Positions 9,601-18,018 of a stretch of DNA of 64,000 nucleotides are shown here, piece after piece. How positions within the stretch are numbered: position 1 is the stretch's first letter; the number at the start of each line of letters is the position of its first letter. The stretch covers positions 51,851 to 115,850 of the forward strand of contig DAINRF010000008.1 of NCBI GenBank assembly GCA_036742015.1, in the 5' to 3' direction. The notes beneath the pieces are model-generated. The model ran no database searches. It saw only the letters and a list, made by a program, of their open reading frames with translations, and was not told the origin of the DNA. Position numbers and translations under genes: made by a program. Source of the DNA: Mesorhizobium_A sp036742015 (GTDB taxonomy: Bacteria; Pseudomonadota; Alphaproteobacteria; Rhizobiales; Rhizobiaceae).

Positions 9601-10171
9601 AATCCAGCCGTAGCGGCTCGCTGGCGCCCGGCGCAAACACATCGAGAATGCCGCCACGCACTGCATATTCGCCAACATCGCGCACAGTACCGACCCGGTC
9701 GAAGCCACTGGTCTCCAGCCGTGCCACCAGCGCATTCATGTTGATCTGGTTGCCGGGTTTCGCGACAAGCCCCTGCTCCGCGATGGCGTCCGGCGGCGGC
9801 ATTTTTTGCAGCACGGCGTTGGCGGTCGTCAGGATCACTGCCCGGTGCGGCTTGTCGCGCAGCGCGACAAGCTGGGCCATCGCGTCGAGCCGCCGCGCCG
9901 CCGTATCTGCACCTGGCGACACGCGGTCGTATGGCAGACAGTCCCAGGCAGGCAGTTCCAGCACCGGCAATGACGGGTCGGCGAAAGCCAGCCCGTCGGC
10001 CATGGCCGGCAGCCGCTGGCCGTCGCGCACCACCAGAACGATCGGCCCGTTCTTGGCCACTTCTGTCGCCATGCGGGCGACTGCAAACGGCTCAAAACCG
10101 TCCGCCACACCGTCAACAACGGCACGATGGCCAACAAACTGGTTCAAACCGATGGGATCAATGAGGGACAT
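6674..10171 (-). CDS. mfd: Transcription-repair coupling factor Mfd
   Basis: The 1165-residue size is typical of Mfd. The order is an N-terminal UvrB-like region that recruits UvrA, an RNA-polymerase interaction module (around DVVVHQEHGIGRF), then a superfamily 2 helicase core. The core shows Walker A GDVGFGKTEVALRAAF, Walker B DEEQHFGVKHKERL, motif III SATPIPRTL, and motif VI QLRGRVGRS. Mfd removes stalled RNA polymerase from lesions and hands the site to UvrAB. ATG 10171 is chosen over a longer frame because it lies 4 bases after the sdhE stop (coupled translation) and gives the usual N-terminus. It is convergent with the FrnE-like gene, with only 16 bases between stops. Confidence 0.97.
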   Translation of the reverse strand: MSLIDPIGLNQFVGHRAVVDGVADGFEPFAVARMATEVAKNGPIVLVVRDGQRLPAMADGLAFADPSLPVLELPAWDCLPYDRVSPGADTAARRLDAMAQLVALRDKPHRAVILTTANAVLQKMPPPDAIAEQGLVAKPGNQINMNALVARLETSGFDRVGTVRDVGEYAVRGGILDVFAPGASEPLRLDFFGDTLESIRAFDPATQMTTGARKQFQLQAMSEVSLNADTISRFRRAYIEAFGAPSRDDGLYAAVTEGRRFAGMEHWLPFFYERLDTLFDYLPGVPVIFEPLAHEAIAERRTQIEDHYEARKRALDERGLGDAVPYKPVPPDTMYLSPDKLDAAAGERLAVDMSPFDQPDVSGRKVYHAKSRAGRSFAQERADPSQNVFDHAVNHIAAIRAAGRRAIVAGWTEGSLDRLTQILSDHGLDGMERAASLAQADGMPAGKVALAVLPLEHGFETDKFAVIAEQDLLGDRLVRRSKRKKNSDFISEASSLATGDVVVHQEHGIGRFIGLRTIEAAGAPHDCLEIHYAGDGRLFLPVENIELLSRFGSDAAEVPLDRLGGVAWQSRKAKLKKKLLEMAGQLIRIAAERKMRGAPVMAPPEGVYGEFAARFPYDETDDQLTAIESVIGDLAAGQPMDRLVCGDVGFGKTEVALRAAFVAALEGFQVAVVVPTTLLSRQHFKTFSQRFSGLPVKVRQASRMVPAKELAETKAGLADGSIDIVVGTHALLGSGIKFRNLGLLIIDEEQHFGVKHKERLKELKSDVHVLTLSATPIPRTLQLALTGVRELSLITTPPVDRLAVRTFISPFDALVIRETLLRERYRGGQSFYVVPRISDLAEIEDFLRASVPELKVGLAHGQMPPGELDDVMNAFYDGQYDVLLSTTIVESGLDIPSANTLIVHRADMFGLAQLYQLRGRVGRSKQRAYALFTLPANRKLTDTADRRLKVLQSLDTLGAGFQLASHDLDLRGGGNLLGEEQSGHIKEVGYELYQQMLEEAVAEVKGDADAGDGNWSPQITVGTAVMIPEGYVPDLQLRLALYRRLADLETPEQIDAFGAELIDRFGPLPEEVQHLLKIVFIKVLCRRANIEKLDAGPKGVVIQFRDKTFADPVGLVKMIGDQGILAKIRPDQSVVFIRDWPTPDKRLQGSAVIVTQLARLAGQVK

Positions 10172-10175
10172 GAAT

Positions 10176-10463
10176 TCAGAACTGCATGTGGCGCTTGTGG
10201 TCGACAATCCTGCGGAACAACGAAGTATTGAACTCGTCCGGCGTCGGGGCAATGCTGGTCACCCAGTCCAGAAGCAGCGGATCGAGCTGATCGAGCAGCG
10301 CCTCGAACTCGTCCATCTCAGTTTCACTCAATTCCGAAATATGCAGGTCGGCAAACCCGCCCAGAATGAGATCCATTTCGCGTGTGCCGCGGTGCCAGGC
10401 GCGGAAAAGCGCCTTGCGGCGGCGCGGATCAAGATCGGCGCTGGTTCTGGTTGTTCCGGTCAT
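10176..10463 (-). CDS. sdhE: Succinate dehydrogenase assembly factor SdhE
   Basis: The 95-residue protein fits the SdhE/SDHAF2 family. It has RRRKALFRAWHRGTREMD, which contains the conserved RGxxExD used to help attach FAD covalently to SdhA, followed by FADLHISELSETEMDEFEALLD. The start at ATG 10463 is supported by AAGGAA upstream. The stop is 4 bases before mfd, an arrangement that suggests a two-gene transcript of unrelated functions. It is divergent from recG, with about 90 bases between the starts. Confidence 0.93.
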   Translation of the reverse strand: MTGTTRTSADLDPRRRKALFRAWHRGTREMDLILGGFADLHISELSETEMDEFEALLDQLDPLLLDWVTSIAPTPDEFNTSLFRRIVDHKRHMQF

Positions 10464-10552
10464 GGGAGTGTTCCTTGGGACTGCGCATATAGCGCCTGTT
10501 TGCATCATTGTCAGCCTTGCGCCACGCCGGGCAGCGACTAAGTTCTGGCGCC

Positions 10553-12661
10553 ATGCGTCCTTCTCTTCTTGATCCCCTGTTCGCGCCAGTTACGACCATT
10601 GATGGCGTCGGTGATCGCACCGCCAAGCTGTTCGCCAACATTGTGGCCGCCGACACAACCGGCCGCGACGTGCGGATCGGCGACCTGCTTCTGACCCTGC
10701 CGACCGGCGTAATTGACCGGCGCAACCGCCCGGGCATCGCAAATTCGGCACAAGGCGCGATCGTCACGCTGGAGGTCCGCATTGACCGGCATCAGCCACC
10801 ACCACGCGGCAACCGCTCCGTGCCCTACCGCGTCTTCGCACATGACGATAGCGGTGAAGTGGCGCTCACCTTCTTCCGCGGCCATCGCGAGTGGCTCGAA
10901 AAGCAGTTGCCCGTTGGCGAAACCGTCATCGTGTCCGGCAAGATGGATTGGTTCAATGGCCGCCCTTCGATGGTGCACCCTGATCACATGTCTGCGCTCG
11001 CTGACGCGGCAGACCTACCGCTGGTCGAACCTGTCTACCCTCTGACGGCGGGACTGTCCGGCAAGATCGTCCGACGCGCTGTCGACCGCTCGCTTGAACT
11101 GCTGCCGCTGCTGCCCGAATGGCAGGACCCGTCTGTCACATCCAGCTTGGATTTTTTCAGCTTCTCCGAAGCGCTGAAGCTGTTGCACCATCCGGCTGAC
11201 CCACTCGACGTATCACCCGAACAGCCAGCCTGGCGGCGGCTCGCCTATGACGAGTTGCTGGCTGGCCAGATTTCACTGGCGCTGGTTCGTGCGCGCACAC
11301 GCCGGGGCGCCGGCCGCGCACTTGTCGGCAATGGAGCGCTTGAGCGGGCAATCCGCGCTACATTGCCCTATTCGCTGACGAGCTCGCAGGAGACCGCGCT
11401 TGCTGAAATCACCGGAGATATGGCTAAGCCCGAACGCATGCTGCGCCTGCTGCAGGGCGATGTTGGTTCGGGCAAAACGGTTGTCGCTCTGCTCGCCATG
11501 GCGCGCGCTGCCGAAGCCGGCGGCCAGTCGGCCCTGATGGCGCCGACCGAAGTCCTCGCACGCCAGCACTTTTCCACCATCCAGCCGCTCGCCGAAAAAG
11601 CTGGCCTCAAGGCGCTCATTCTGACAGGCCGCGAAAAGGGCCGCGAGCGCGCGGAAATCCTGGCTGCCCTTGCAGACGGTTCGGCGTCCATCGTCATTGG
11701 CACCCATGCGCTGTTTCAGGATGCAGTCGACTATCACGACCTTGCGCTGGCAATTGTCGACGAACAGCACCGCTTTGGTGTCCACCAGCGCCTTGCCATC
11801 ACCGCCAAGGGCGATGCGCCTGACATGCTGGTGATGACCGCAACGCCCATTCCACGCACCCTGGTACTTACCGCTTTCGGTGACATGGATGTATCAAAAC
11901 TCACCGAAAAGCCCGCCGGGCGTCGTCCGATTACGACAGTCACTCTGCCCTTCGAGCGCATGGACGATTTGGTCAATCGCATCCGCAACGCTTTGCACGA
12001 GGGGCAGAAGGCCTACTGGATCTGCCCGCTTGTTGAAGAATCCGATGAAGTCGAGCTGACGTCGGTCGAGGAGCGTTTTGCAACGCTGTCAAAAGCTCTT
12101 GGCCCGGTCGTCGGCCTTGTTCATGGCCGCATGAAGGGGACTGAAAAAGACGCTGCGATGCGCGCGTTCAAGGACGGCGAAACACGTGTTCTGGTCGCCA
12201 CAACGGTTGTCGAGGTCGGCGTTGACGTGCCCGACGCCACGATCATTGTCATCGAGCACGCGGAACGCTTCGGCCTCGCGCAATTGCACCAGTTGCGTGG
12301 ACGCGTTGGACGTAGCGACAAATCCTCCAGCTGCGTGCTGCTGTTCAAAGGTCCACTCGGCGAAACCGCAACACGCCGCCTGCAGGTCATGCGCGAAACC
12401 GAAGATGGGTTCCGGATATCGGAGGAAGATCTGAAACTGCGTGGTGAAGGCGAACTGTTGGGTACGCGTCAATCCGGCACCCCCGGCTTTCAGGTGGCGC
12501 GGATCGAATTCCATTCGGACATGCTTGAAACGGCGCGTGATGATGCACGCCTCTTGCTGCACCGCGATCCCGATCTGGCATCCCAGCGGGGCCAGGCCAT
12601 TCGCATCCTGCTCTACCTGTTCGGACGCGATGAGGCAGTTCGGCTATTGCGTGCCGGTTAG
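10553..12661 (+). CDS. recG: ATP-dependent DNA helicase RecG
   Basis: This 702-residue protein is RecG, which remodels stalled forks and Holliday junctions. It has an N-terminal wedge/OB region (VTTIDGVGDRTAKLF), Walker A GDVGSGKTVVALLAM, Walker B DEQHRFGVHQR, TATPIPRTL, and QLRGRVGRS. The Mfd helicase core encoded upstream on the other strand shares the same arrangement, as expected for related translocases. ATG 10553 gives the standard N-terminus MRPSLLDPLF; its ribosome site is weak. The stop overlaps the convergent DUF502 gene by 4 bases. Confidence 0.97.
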   Translation: MRPSLLDPLFAPVTTIDGVGDRTAKLFANIVAADTTGRDVRIGDLLLTLPTGVIDRRNRPGIANSAQGAIVTLEVRIDRHQPPPRGNRSVPYRVFAHDDSGEVALTFFRGHREWLEKQLPVGETVIVSGKMDWFNGRPSMVHPDHMSALADAADLPLVEPVYPLTAGLSGKIVRRAVDRSLELLPLLPEWQDPSVTSSLDFFSFSEALKLLHHPADPLDVSPEQPAWRRLAYDELLAGQISLALVRARTRRGAGRALVGNGALERAIRATLPYSLTSSQETALAEITGDMAKPERMLRLLQGDVGSGKTVVALLAMARAAEAGGQSALMAPTEVLARQHFSTIQPLAEKAGLKALILTGREKGRERAEILAALADGSASIVIGTHALFQDAVDYHDLALAIVDEQHRFGVHQRLAITAKGDAPDMLVMTATPIPRTLVLTAFGDMDVSKLTEKPAGRRPITTVTLPFERMDDLVNRIRNALHEGQKAYWICPLVEESDEVELTSVEERFATLSKALGPVVGLVHGRMKGTEKDAAMRAFKDGETRVLVATTVVEVGVDVPDATIIVIEHAERFGLAQLHQLRGRVGRSDKSSSCVLLFKGPLGETATRRLQVMRETEDGFRISEEDLKLRGEGELLGTRQSGTPGFQVARIEFHSDMLETARDDARLLLHRDPDLASQRGQAIRILLYLFGRDEAVRLLRAG

Positions 12662-13353
12662 CCCGATTTCTTGAGGTTTGTGACGGCGGGATTGCCCAGC
12701 GCTACTTCGACCAGGCTGCCATCGGGCTTGGCCAGCTTCTGCTTGTATTCCGGCGCCACAAGACCCGCCGATACGATCAGCTTCGCACCGTCCTCGATTG
12801 TCATGTCCAGCATGACAATCTCAGAGCGGCGAACATACATCAGGAAGCCTGTTGTCGGGTTGGGCGTGCACGGCATGAACACGCCGACAAGCGGGTCGCC
12901 CGGCCGGTCAAGCACATGGTTGATTTCGCTCTGCTTTGCGCCACCCATGAACACCAGCGACCACATATCCTTGCGCGGATATTCGACCAGCGCCACCTTG
13001 TTGAAGGTCTCGCTCTTGTTGGACAGGACCGTCTCGAACAACTGCTTCAGCGTCTTGTAGATACCGCGCACCAGCGGCGTGCGGTTCAGGACTTTCTCGC
13101 CATACCGCACGATGGTCCTGCCGACAAAATTCGCCGTCAGAAACCCGATCAAGGTGATGCCCAGCAGCGCCACCAAAAGACCGAAGCCGGGCACCGCGAA
13201 CGGCAGATAATTGTCGGGACTGTAGCCCAGCGGGATGTATGGCTTCACCCAGGAATCAACCCAATGGATGAATGACCAGACGAGATAGGCTGTGATCGCC
13301 AACGGAGCGCAAACGATCAAACCGGTGAGAAAATAGTTCCTGAGGCGTGTCAT
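12658..13353 (-). CDS. DUF502 family inner membrane protein
   Basis: The 231-residue protein has two N-terminal membrane helices (FLTGLIVCAPLAITAYLVW and GLLVALLGITLIGFL). A soluble domain carries the DUF502 signature VRGIYKTLKQLFET and VFMPCTPNPTTGFLMYV. DUF502 proteins are conserved in proteobacteria, cyanobacteria and plants (COV/LCV proteins), where a link to secretion or trafficking is suggested; the bacterial role is unknown. ATG 13353 is preferred to the adjacent TTG. It lies between recG and glmS, a neighbourhood I know from other Rhizobiales, 80 bases after glmS, and may be read from it. Confidence 0.9.
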   Translation of the reverse strand: MTRLRNYFLTGLIVCAPLAITAYLVWSFIHWVDSWVKPYIPLGYSPDNYLPFAVPGFGLLVALLGITLIGFLTANFVGRTIVRYGEKVLNRTPLVRGIYKTLKQLFETVLSNKSETFNKVALVEYPRKDMWSLVFMGGAKQSEINHVLDRPGDPLVGVFMPCTPNPTTGFLMYVRRSEIVMLDMTIEDGAKLIVSAGLVAPEYKQKLAKPDGSLVEVALGNPAVTNLKKSG

Positions 13354-13433
13354 CAAAAATCCGTCACGGGCGACCAGCCGCCCGTCGAATCATCATTTAG
13401 TTCACCACTCGCCGAATTGAAACGTGCCGCTTG

Positions 13434-15257
13434 TCACTCAACCGTGACAGACTTGGCCAGATTGCGCGGCTGATCGACGTCTGTGCCCATGAACACGGCC
13501 GTAAAATAGGCCAGCATCTGGATTGGAAGCGCGTAAATGATCGGCGCAATGATCTCCGGCACGTCCGGAAGAACGATGGTCTCAAACGTCTTCAGGCTGG
13601 TTGCTGCTGCGCCCTTCTGGTCGGTGATGAGAATGATATTGCCGCCACGCGCCGCCACTTCCTGCATGTTTGAAACAGTCTTTTCAAAGATGCGATCATG
13701 CGGGGCAATCACAATCACCGGCATGTTTTCATCAATCAATGCAATCGGCCCATGCTTCAACTCGCCCGCCGCGTAACCTTCGGCGTGGATGTAGCTGATT
13801 TCCTTGAGTTTCAACGCACCTTCAAGTGCAAGCGGATAGTTGGTGTCGCGACCCAGGTAGAGCACATCCTTGGCATGCGACAGTTCACGCGCCACCTTCT
13901 CGATCTGATCCGACAGTTTTAGCACCTGGCTGGCGAGGCGCGGCGTTTCCGATAATTCGCGAACCAGGGACTGCTCACGTTCCGCCGATATTGTTCCGCG
14001 AGCCCTGGCGGCGCGAACCGCAAGCGAAGCAAGCACCGACAGTTGACAGGTGAAAGCCTTGGTGGAGGCAACGCCGATTTCGGGTCCGGCAAGTGTCGGG
14101 AAGATCGCATCGGATTCACGCGCCATGGTCGATTCACGCACGTTGACGATCGACGTGATCGGAATGCCTTCCTGCTTGCAGTAGCGCAGCGACGCCAGCG
14201 TATCAGCAGTTTCACCCGACTGGGACACAAAAAGTGCAGCGCTCTTTGGCGATAGTGGCACCTCGCGATAGCGGAATTCCGACGCGACATCGATGTCGAC
14301 CGGCAACCGCGCCAGCCGTTCAAACCAGTATTTGGACACCAGTCCGGCCAGATAGGCCGTGCCGCAGGCAGAAATGTTCAACCTGTCGATCTCGGCGAAA
14401 TCAAACGGCAGGTCGATATCCTTGGCGGTCAGCGTGGTGAAGTCGAGATAATTTGCCAGCGTGTGAGAAATCACTTCCGGCTGCTCATGGATCTCCTTTT
14501 CCATGAAATGCCGGTGATTGCCCTTGTCGACCAGGAATGCGGTGCCGATCGACTGCTGCTTCTTCCGCACGACACGCTTGCCATCCATGTCAAAGATTTC
14601 GATGGCCGAACGACGCACCGTCACCCAGTCGCCATCTTCAAGATATGTCACCGAATTGGTGAACGGAGCGAGCGCAATTGCATCCGAGCCCAGATACATT
14701 TCACCGTCGCCATGACCAACGGCAAGCGGCGGGCCATTGCGCGCACCAACAATCAGGTCCTCGTCACCCTTGAACATGATCGCCAGCGCGAATGCTCCCT
14801 GCAGGCGCTTCAAGGCGGCGAATGCTGCATCTTGCGGCTTCGCACCTTTTGCCAGTTCACGCGCAACGAGATGCGCTACCACCTCGGTATCTGTCTGTGA
14901 CGTGAACTCATAGCCATCGGCGATGAGTTCCTTCTTCAGCTCGGCAAAATTCTCGATGATGCCATTGTGGACGATCGCGACGCCGTTTGAAAAGTGCGGA
15001 TGTGCGTTAGATTCGTTCGGCACGCCGTGCGTTGCCCAGCGGGTGTGACCGATGCCGATGGTACCTTCCAGCGGCTCGTCTCTCAGCCGGCGCTCGAGAT
15101 TGATGAGCTTGCCCTCCGCGCGACGCCGGGCCAGTTCGCCATGCTCGATCGTCGCAACGCCGGCGGAATCATAACCGCGATATTCAAGTCGCTTCAGAGC
15201 TTCAACGATGAGCGGAGCCACCTGGGAATGACCTACAACGCCAACGATACCACACAT
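13434..15257 (-). CDS. glmS: Glutamine--fructose-6-phosphate aminotransferase (isomerizing)
   Basis: This 607-residue enzyme makes glucosamine-6-phosphate, the first committed step to UDP-GlcNAc for peptidoglycan and lipid A. Cys2 in MCGIVGVVG is the N-terminal glutaminase nucleophile. TRWATHG and the SQSGETADT sugar-phosphate site are present, followed by a second SIS domain. The C-terminus AKSVTVE is the usual conserved tail. It lies directly downstream of glmU, the later enzyme of the same pathway, with 146 bases between. I see no glmS ribozyme in that interval, as expected outside Gram-positives. Confidence 0.97.
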   Translation of the reverse strand: MCGIVGVVGHSQVAPLIVEALKRLEYRGYDSAGVATIEHGELARRRAEGKLINLERRLRDEPLEGTIGIGHTRWATHGVPNESNAHPHFSNGVAIVHNGIIENFAELKKELIADGYEFTSQTDTEVVAHLVARELAKGAKPQDAAFAALKRLQGAFALAIMFKGDEDLIVGARNGPPLAVGHGDGEMYLGSDAIALAPFTNSVTYLEDGDWVTVRRSAIEIFDMDGKRVVRKKQQSIGTAFLVDKGNHRHFMEKEIHEQPEVISHTLANYLDFTTLTAKDIDLPFDFAEIDRLNISACGTAYLAGLVSKYWFERLARLPVDIDVASEFRYREVPLSPKSAALFVSQSGETADTLASLRYCKQEGIPITSIVNVRESTMARESDAIFPTLAGPEIGVASTKAFTCQLSVLASLAVRAARARGTISAEREQSLVRELSETPRLASQVLKLSDQIEKVARELSHAKDVLYLGRDTNYPLALEGALKLKEISYIHAEGYAAGELKHGPIALIDENMPVIVIAPHDRIFEKTVSNMQEVAARGGNIILITDQKGAAATSLKTFETIVLPDVPEIIAPIIYALPIQMLAYFTAVFMGTDVDQPRNLAKSVTVE

Positions 15258-15403
15258 TGTCTCACCCCGCGATTTGCCCGGAATTGCCTTTATCGTCCTT
15301 CTAGGCAGGCCAGGGCCTGTCCGGAAGTCAAATAAGGTTTCAGTTCATTGCAGCGCAACATTGCCGAAACGCCACCCGTGCGTTTCTCATACAGCAAAGA
15401 AGT

Positions 15404-16771
15404 TCAGTCTTGCTTACCGGTTCGTCTCGCCTTTTCGGCAGCATACTGAGCGCGCAGGTCCTTGGCGCGACCCGGCTTCACGTCCTGACGCGCTCGCCCA
15501 AAGGCCAGCCCGTCGTCCGGTACATCGGCGGTGATGACTGAGCCAGAAGCTACATAGGCGTTCGCTCCAACCGAGACGGGAGCAACCAGTGACGAATTGG
15601 ACCCGACGAAGGCACCAGCACCAACACGTGTCAGGTGTTTGTTGTAGCCATCATAGTTGCAGGTGATCGTTCCGGCACCGATATTAGCCCCAGCGCCAAT
15701 CTCGGCGTCGCCAATATAGGTCAAGTGGTTGACCTTGGCCCCTTCGTCAATGTCCGCCTTCTTGATCTCAACGAAATTGCCGACCTTGGTCTTTTTGCCG
15801 AGCTTGGCGCCGGGCCGCAGCCGCGCATAAGGCCCGATCTCCGCCCCCTCACCGACAGTCGCGTCTTCTATATGCGAAAATGAATGCACCATCACATTGC
15901 CAGCGATGCTCGCGCCCGGGCCAAAAAACACGTGCGGTTCGACAATCGTGTCTGCCCCGATCTCGGTGTCGTACGACAAAAACACCGTCTTTGGCGCAAC
16001 CATCGTCACACCGGCCAGCATTGCACGCCGCCTCGCCCGCTGTTGCCAGATCGCCTCTGCTTCAGATAGTTCGACGCGATTGTTGACGCCAAGGAGAGCC
16101 TCGAAAGACGCCTCGGTCGACGCCACCTTGTGGCCTTCGGCGTTGGCGATCTCGACAATGTCGGTCAGATAATACTCGCCCTTGGCGTTCTTGTTGCCGA
16201 TCTTGTCCAGCAGACCGAGCGCCTTGCGCCCGTCGATCGCCATCAGGCCACCGTTGCAATAGGTGATCTTGCGCTCTTCATCGGTGCAGTCCTTGTCTTC
16301 GCGGATTGCAATGAGAGAGCCATTCTTCTCGATCAACCGGCCATATCCCGCGGGCTCTGGCGTCCGGAAGCCGACAACCGCAACAGCGTTGCCTTCCGCA
16401 ATCAGTTCTCTTGCCCGCACAAGCGGCTCTGCTTCGATCAGAGGCGTGTCACCGAACATGATCAGCAAGTCATCAAAACCGCGCTCAATGGCGGCGCTTG
16501 CGGCTAGGACCGCGTGGGCTGTTCCCAGCCTCTCAGTCTGCAAATAGGTCTCAACCCCCGGCGCAAACGGCTTAATCGACGCCCTCACATCATCGGCACC
16601 GCGGCCGACCACAACCGCAACTTCGCCCCCGCCAGCGGATAGCGCAGCTTTGGCAACGTGGCCAACCATTGGCAGGCCTGCCACCTTGTGCAGCACCTTT
16701 GGCATCGCACTCTTCATGCGTGTGCCTTCGCCTGCGGCAAGGATAATGGTCAGGCAGGAGCGGCTGGTCAT
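15404..16771 (-). CDS. glmU: Bifunctional GlmU: GlcNAc-1-P uridyltransferase / GlcN-1-P acetyltransferase
   Basis: The 455-residue protein has an N-terminal pyrophosphorylase domain (LAAGEGTRMKSAMPKVLHKVAG) and a C-terminal left-handed beta-helix of hexapeptide repeats. The repeats include YARLRPGAKLG, GNFVEIKKA and GAGTITCNYDGYNK. It completes UDP-GlcNAc synthesis after GlmS and GlmM. ATG 16771 gives the family N-terminus; GTG or TTG starts 12-15 bases upstream are possible, and no strong ribosome site decides between them. It is followed by glmS on the same strand. Confidence 0.96.
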   Translation of the reverse strand: MTSRSCLTIILAAGEGTRMKSAMPKVLHKVAGLPMVGHVAKAALSAGGGEVAVVVGRGADDVRASIKPFAPGVETYLQTERLGTAHAVLAASAAIERGFDDLLIMFGDTPLIEAEPLVRARELIAEGNAVAVVGFRTPEPAGYGRLIEKNGSLIAIREDKDCTDEERKITYCNGGLMAIDGRKALGLLDKIGNKNAKGEYYLTDIVEIANAEGHKVASTEASFEALLGVNNRVELSEAEAIWQQRARRRAMLAGVTMVAPKTVFLSYDTEIGADTIVEPHVFFGPGASIAGNVMVHSFSHIEDATVGEGAEIGPYARLRPGAKLGKKTKVGNFVEIKKADIDEGAKVNHLTYIGDAEIGAGANIGAGTITCNYDGYNKHLTRVGAGAFVGSNSSLVAPVSVGANAYVASGSVITADVPDDGLAFGRARQDVKPGRAKDLRAQYAAEKARRTGKQD

Positions 16772-16842
16772 GGAAGCGGGCACCAATGCTGTTGATTTTG
16801 CTGTCTCTGTAACACCGGGACGCGTCGGGTCAAATATTGGCT

Positions 16843-17586
16843 CTATCCGAGCGATCCCAGACCCGGGAACGTTTCAAGCAGCCAATAAGACGTCCATTGC
16901 AGGCCACCGGTGACAAACAGCAGACCTGCAATCACCAGAAGGCCGCCCATCACTTTTTCGACGCGGCCAAGCTGCGGCCGGAATCTGGCTGCAAATCGCA
17001 TGAACGCGCCCGAAAACAGCGCAGCAATGATGAATGGGACGCCAAGTCCCAAAGAATAGGCTGCAAGCAAAAGTGCGCCCTCGCCAACGGTCGAGCTGCC
17101 ACCGGCCAATGTCAGGATCGGTCCAAGAACCGGCCCGATGCACGGCGTCCAGCCAAATGCGAAGGCCAAACCCATGACATAGGCCGCGAGCAGGCTGGCC
17201 GGCTTGCCCCCGCCACTGAACCGCGCCTCGCGCGACAGGAACGGTATCTTGACGACCCCAAGGAAATTCAAGCCCATGACTATGATCGCGATGCCTGCCA
17301 CCATCGCCAGCGGCTGTTGCCAGGCTCTCAGCAACGATCCGACAGACGATGCGCCCGCGCCAAGCGCAACGAATACGGTCGAAAAACCAAATACGAACGC
17401 CAAGGACGAAAGGAACAATGCGCTTCGGGCGGGGGCTGCCTGAACGGTTCCTTCCTGACGGAAATCGTCAATCGACACACCGGCCATGTAACACAAGTAG
17501 GGTGGCACAAGAGGCAGGACGCACGGCGACAGAAAAGACAATGCGCCGCCACCAAACGCTGCTAGATATCCGATATCGAGGGCCAA
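16843..17586 (-). CDS. ccdA: CcdA-type thiol-disulfide interchange membrane protein
   Basis: The 247-residue protein has six hydrophobic segments and the two CcdA/DsbD-beta cysteine motifs: SPCVLPLVPPYL in the first helix and GWTPCIGPVLGPIL in the fourth. These carry electrons from cytoplasmic thioredoxin across the membrane, usually for cytochrome c maturation. The longer frame to 17640 has an unlikely arginine-rich leader. TTG 17586 with GGAAG just upstream gives the family N-terminus (LALDIGYLAAFGGG), so the start is probable but not certain. No cytochrome c genes are adjacent. It lies 71 bases upstream of glmU on the same strand. Confidence 0.88.
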   Translation of the reverse strand: MALDIGYLAAFGGGALSFLSPCVLPLVPPYLCYMAGVSIDDFRQEGTVQAAPARSALFLSSLAFVFGFSTVFVALGAGASSVGSLLRAWQQPLAMVAGIAIIVMGLNFLGVVKIPFLSREARFSGGGKPASLLAAYVMGLAFAFGWTPCIGPVLGPILTLAGGSSTVGEGALLLAAYSLGLGVPFIIAALFSGAFMRFAARFRPQLGRVEKVMGGLLVIAGLLFVTGGLQWTSYWLLETFPGLGSLG

Positions 17587-17757
17587 TTTCTTCCGTCCGC
17601 CTGTCAGCGCCCTATAACCGGGCCGAGGCAATGGCGCCAATCACCATTCCGTTTGGGTTACTAACAACTTTTGTGCAATTTTCTGCCCTAAAACGGCAAC
17701 CTTTGGACCGAAAACTCCCGACGACCCGTCCAGACGACCAGTCGATCAGTAAAAAGA

Positions 17758-17782
17758 CCATTCAAATCAATAAATTGAATGG
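17758..17782 (-). terminator. Terminator hairpin overlapping the tRNA-Lys 3' end
   Basis: Read on the minus strand, CCATTCAA and TTGAATGG form an 8-bp stem followed within two bases by TTTTT (bases 17755-17751). The 5' arm begins with the encoded CCA end of tRNA-Lys (17782-17780), so terminator and mature tRNA end share bases. Confidence 0.65.
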
Positions 17783-17855
17783 TGAGCGCGATGGGACTCG
17801 AACCCATGACCTACAGATTAAAAGTCCGTTGCTCTACCAGCTGAGCTACGCGCCC
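17780..17855 (-). tRNA. tRNA-Lys (anticodon TTT)
   Basis: The minus-strand sequence folds as a full cloverleaf: acceptor GGGCGCG with CGCGCTC (one G-U pair), a D arm starting TAGCTCAG, and an anticodon stem ACGGA/TCTGT. The loop is CTTTTAA (anticodon at 17822-17820), and a five-base T stem ATGGG/CCCAT encloses TTCGAGT. The discriminator is A, and CCA is encoded (17782-17780). The gene is intact and read away from the H1-like gene. I found no repeated copy of its 3' end nearby that would mark an integrated element. Confidence 0.97.
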
Positions 17856-18018
17856 CAAGGGCCCGGATGCCCTCAAAAGTGCGGCGGAACATAGGGATCG
17901 AGCTTCCGCCGGTCAACCGCTCAAATCAGCTTTTCCGCAACGATGCGTGGTCTGTCACATTCGTGATAATTTGTAGCTGTCGCAGCATGATTCCATATCG
18001 ACAATTTGGAGGGAGGCC

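Noticed and set aside
9483..10541. 352-residue frame antisense to mfd and sdhE
   Set aside because: Low-complexity Ser/Arg composition and no motif; both overlapped genes are well supported.
17780..18018. tRNA-Lys as an integration site
   Set aside because: No integrase, no repeated tRNA 3' end and ordinary housekeeping genes on both sides.
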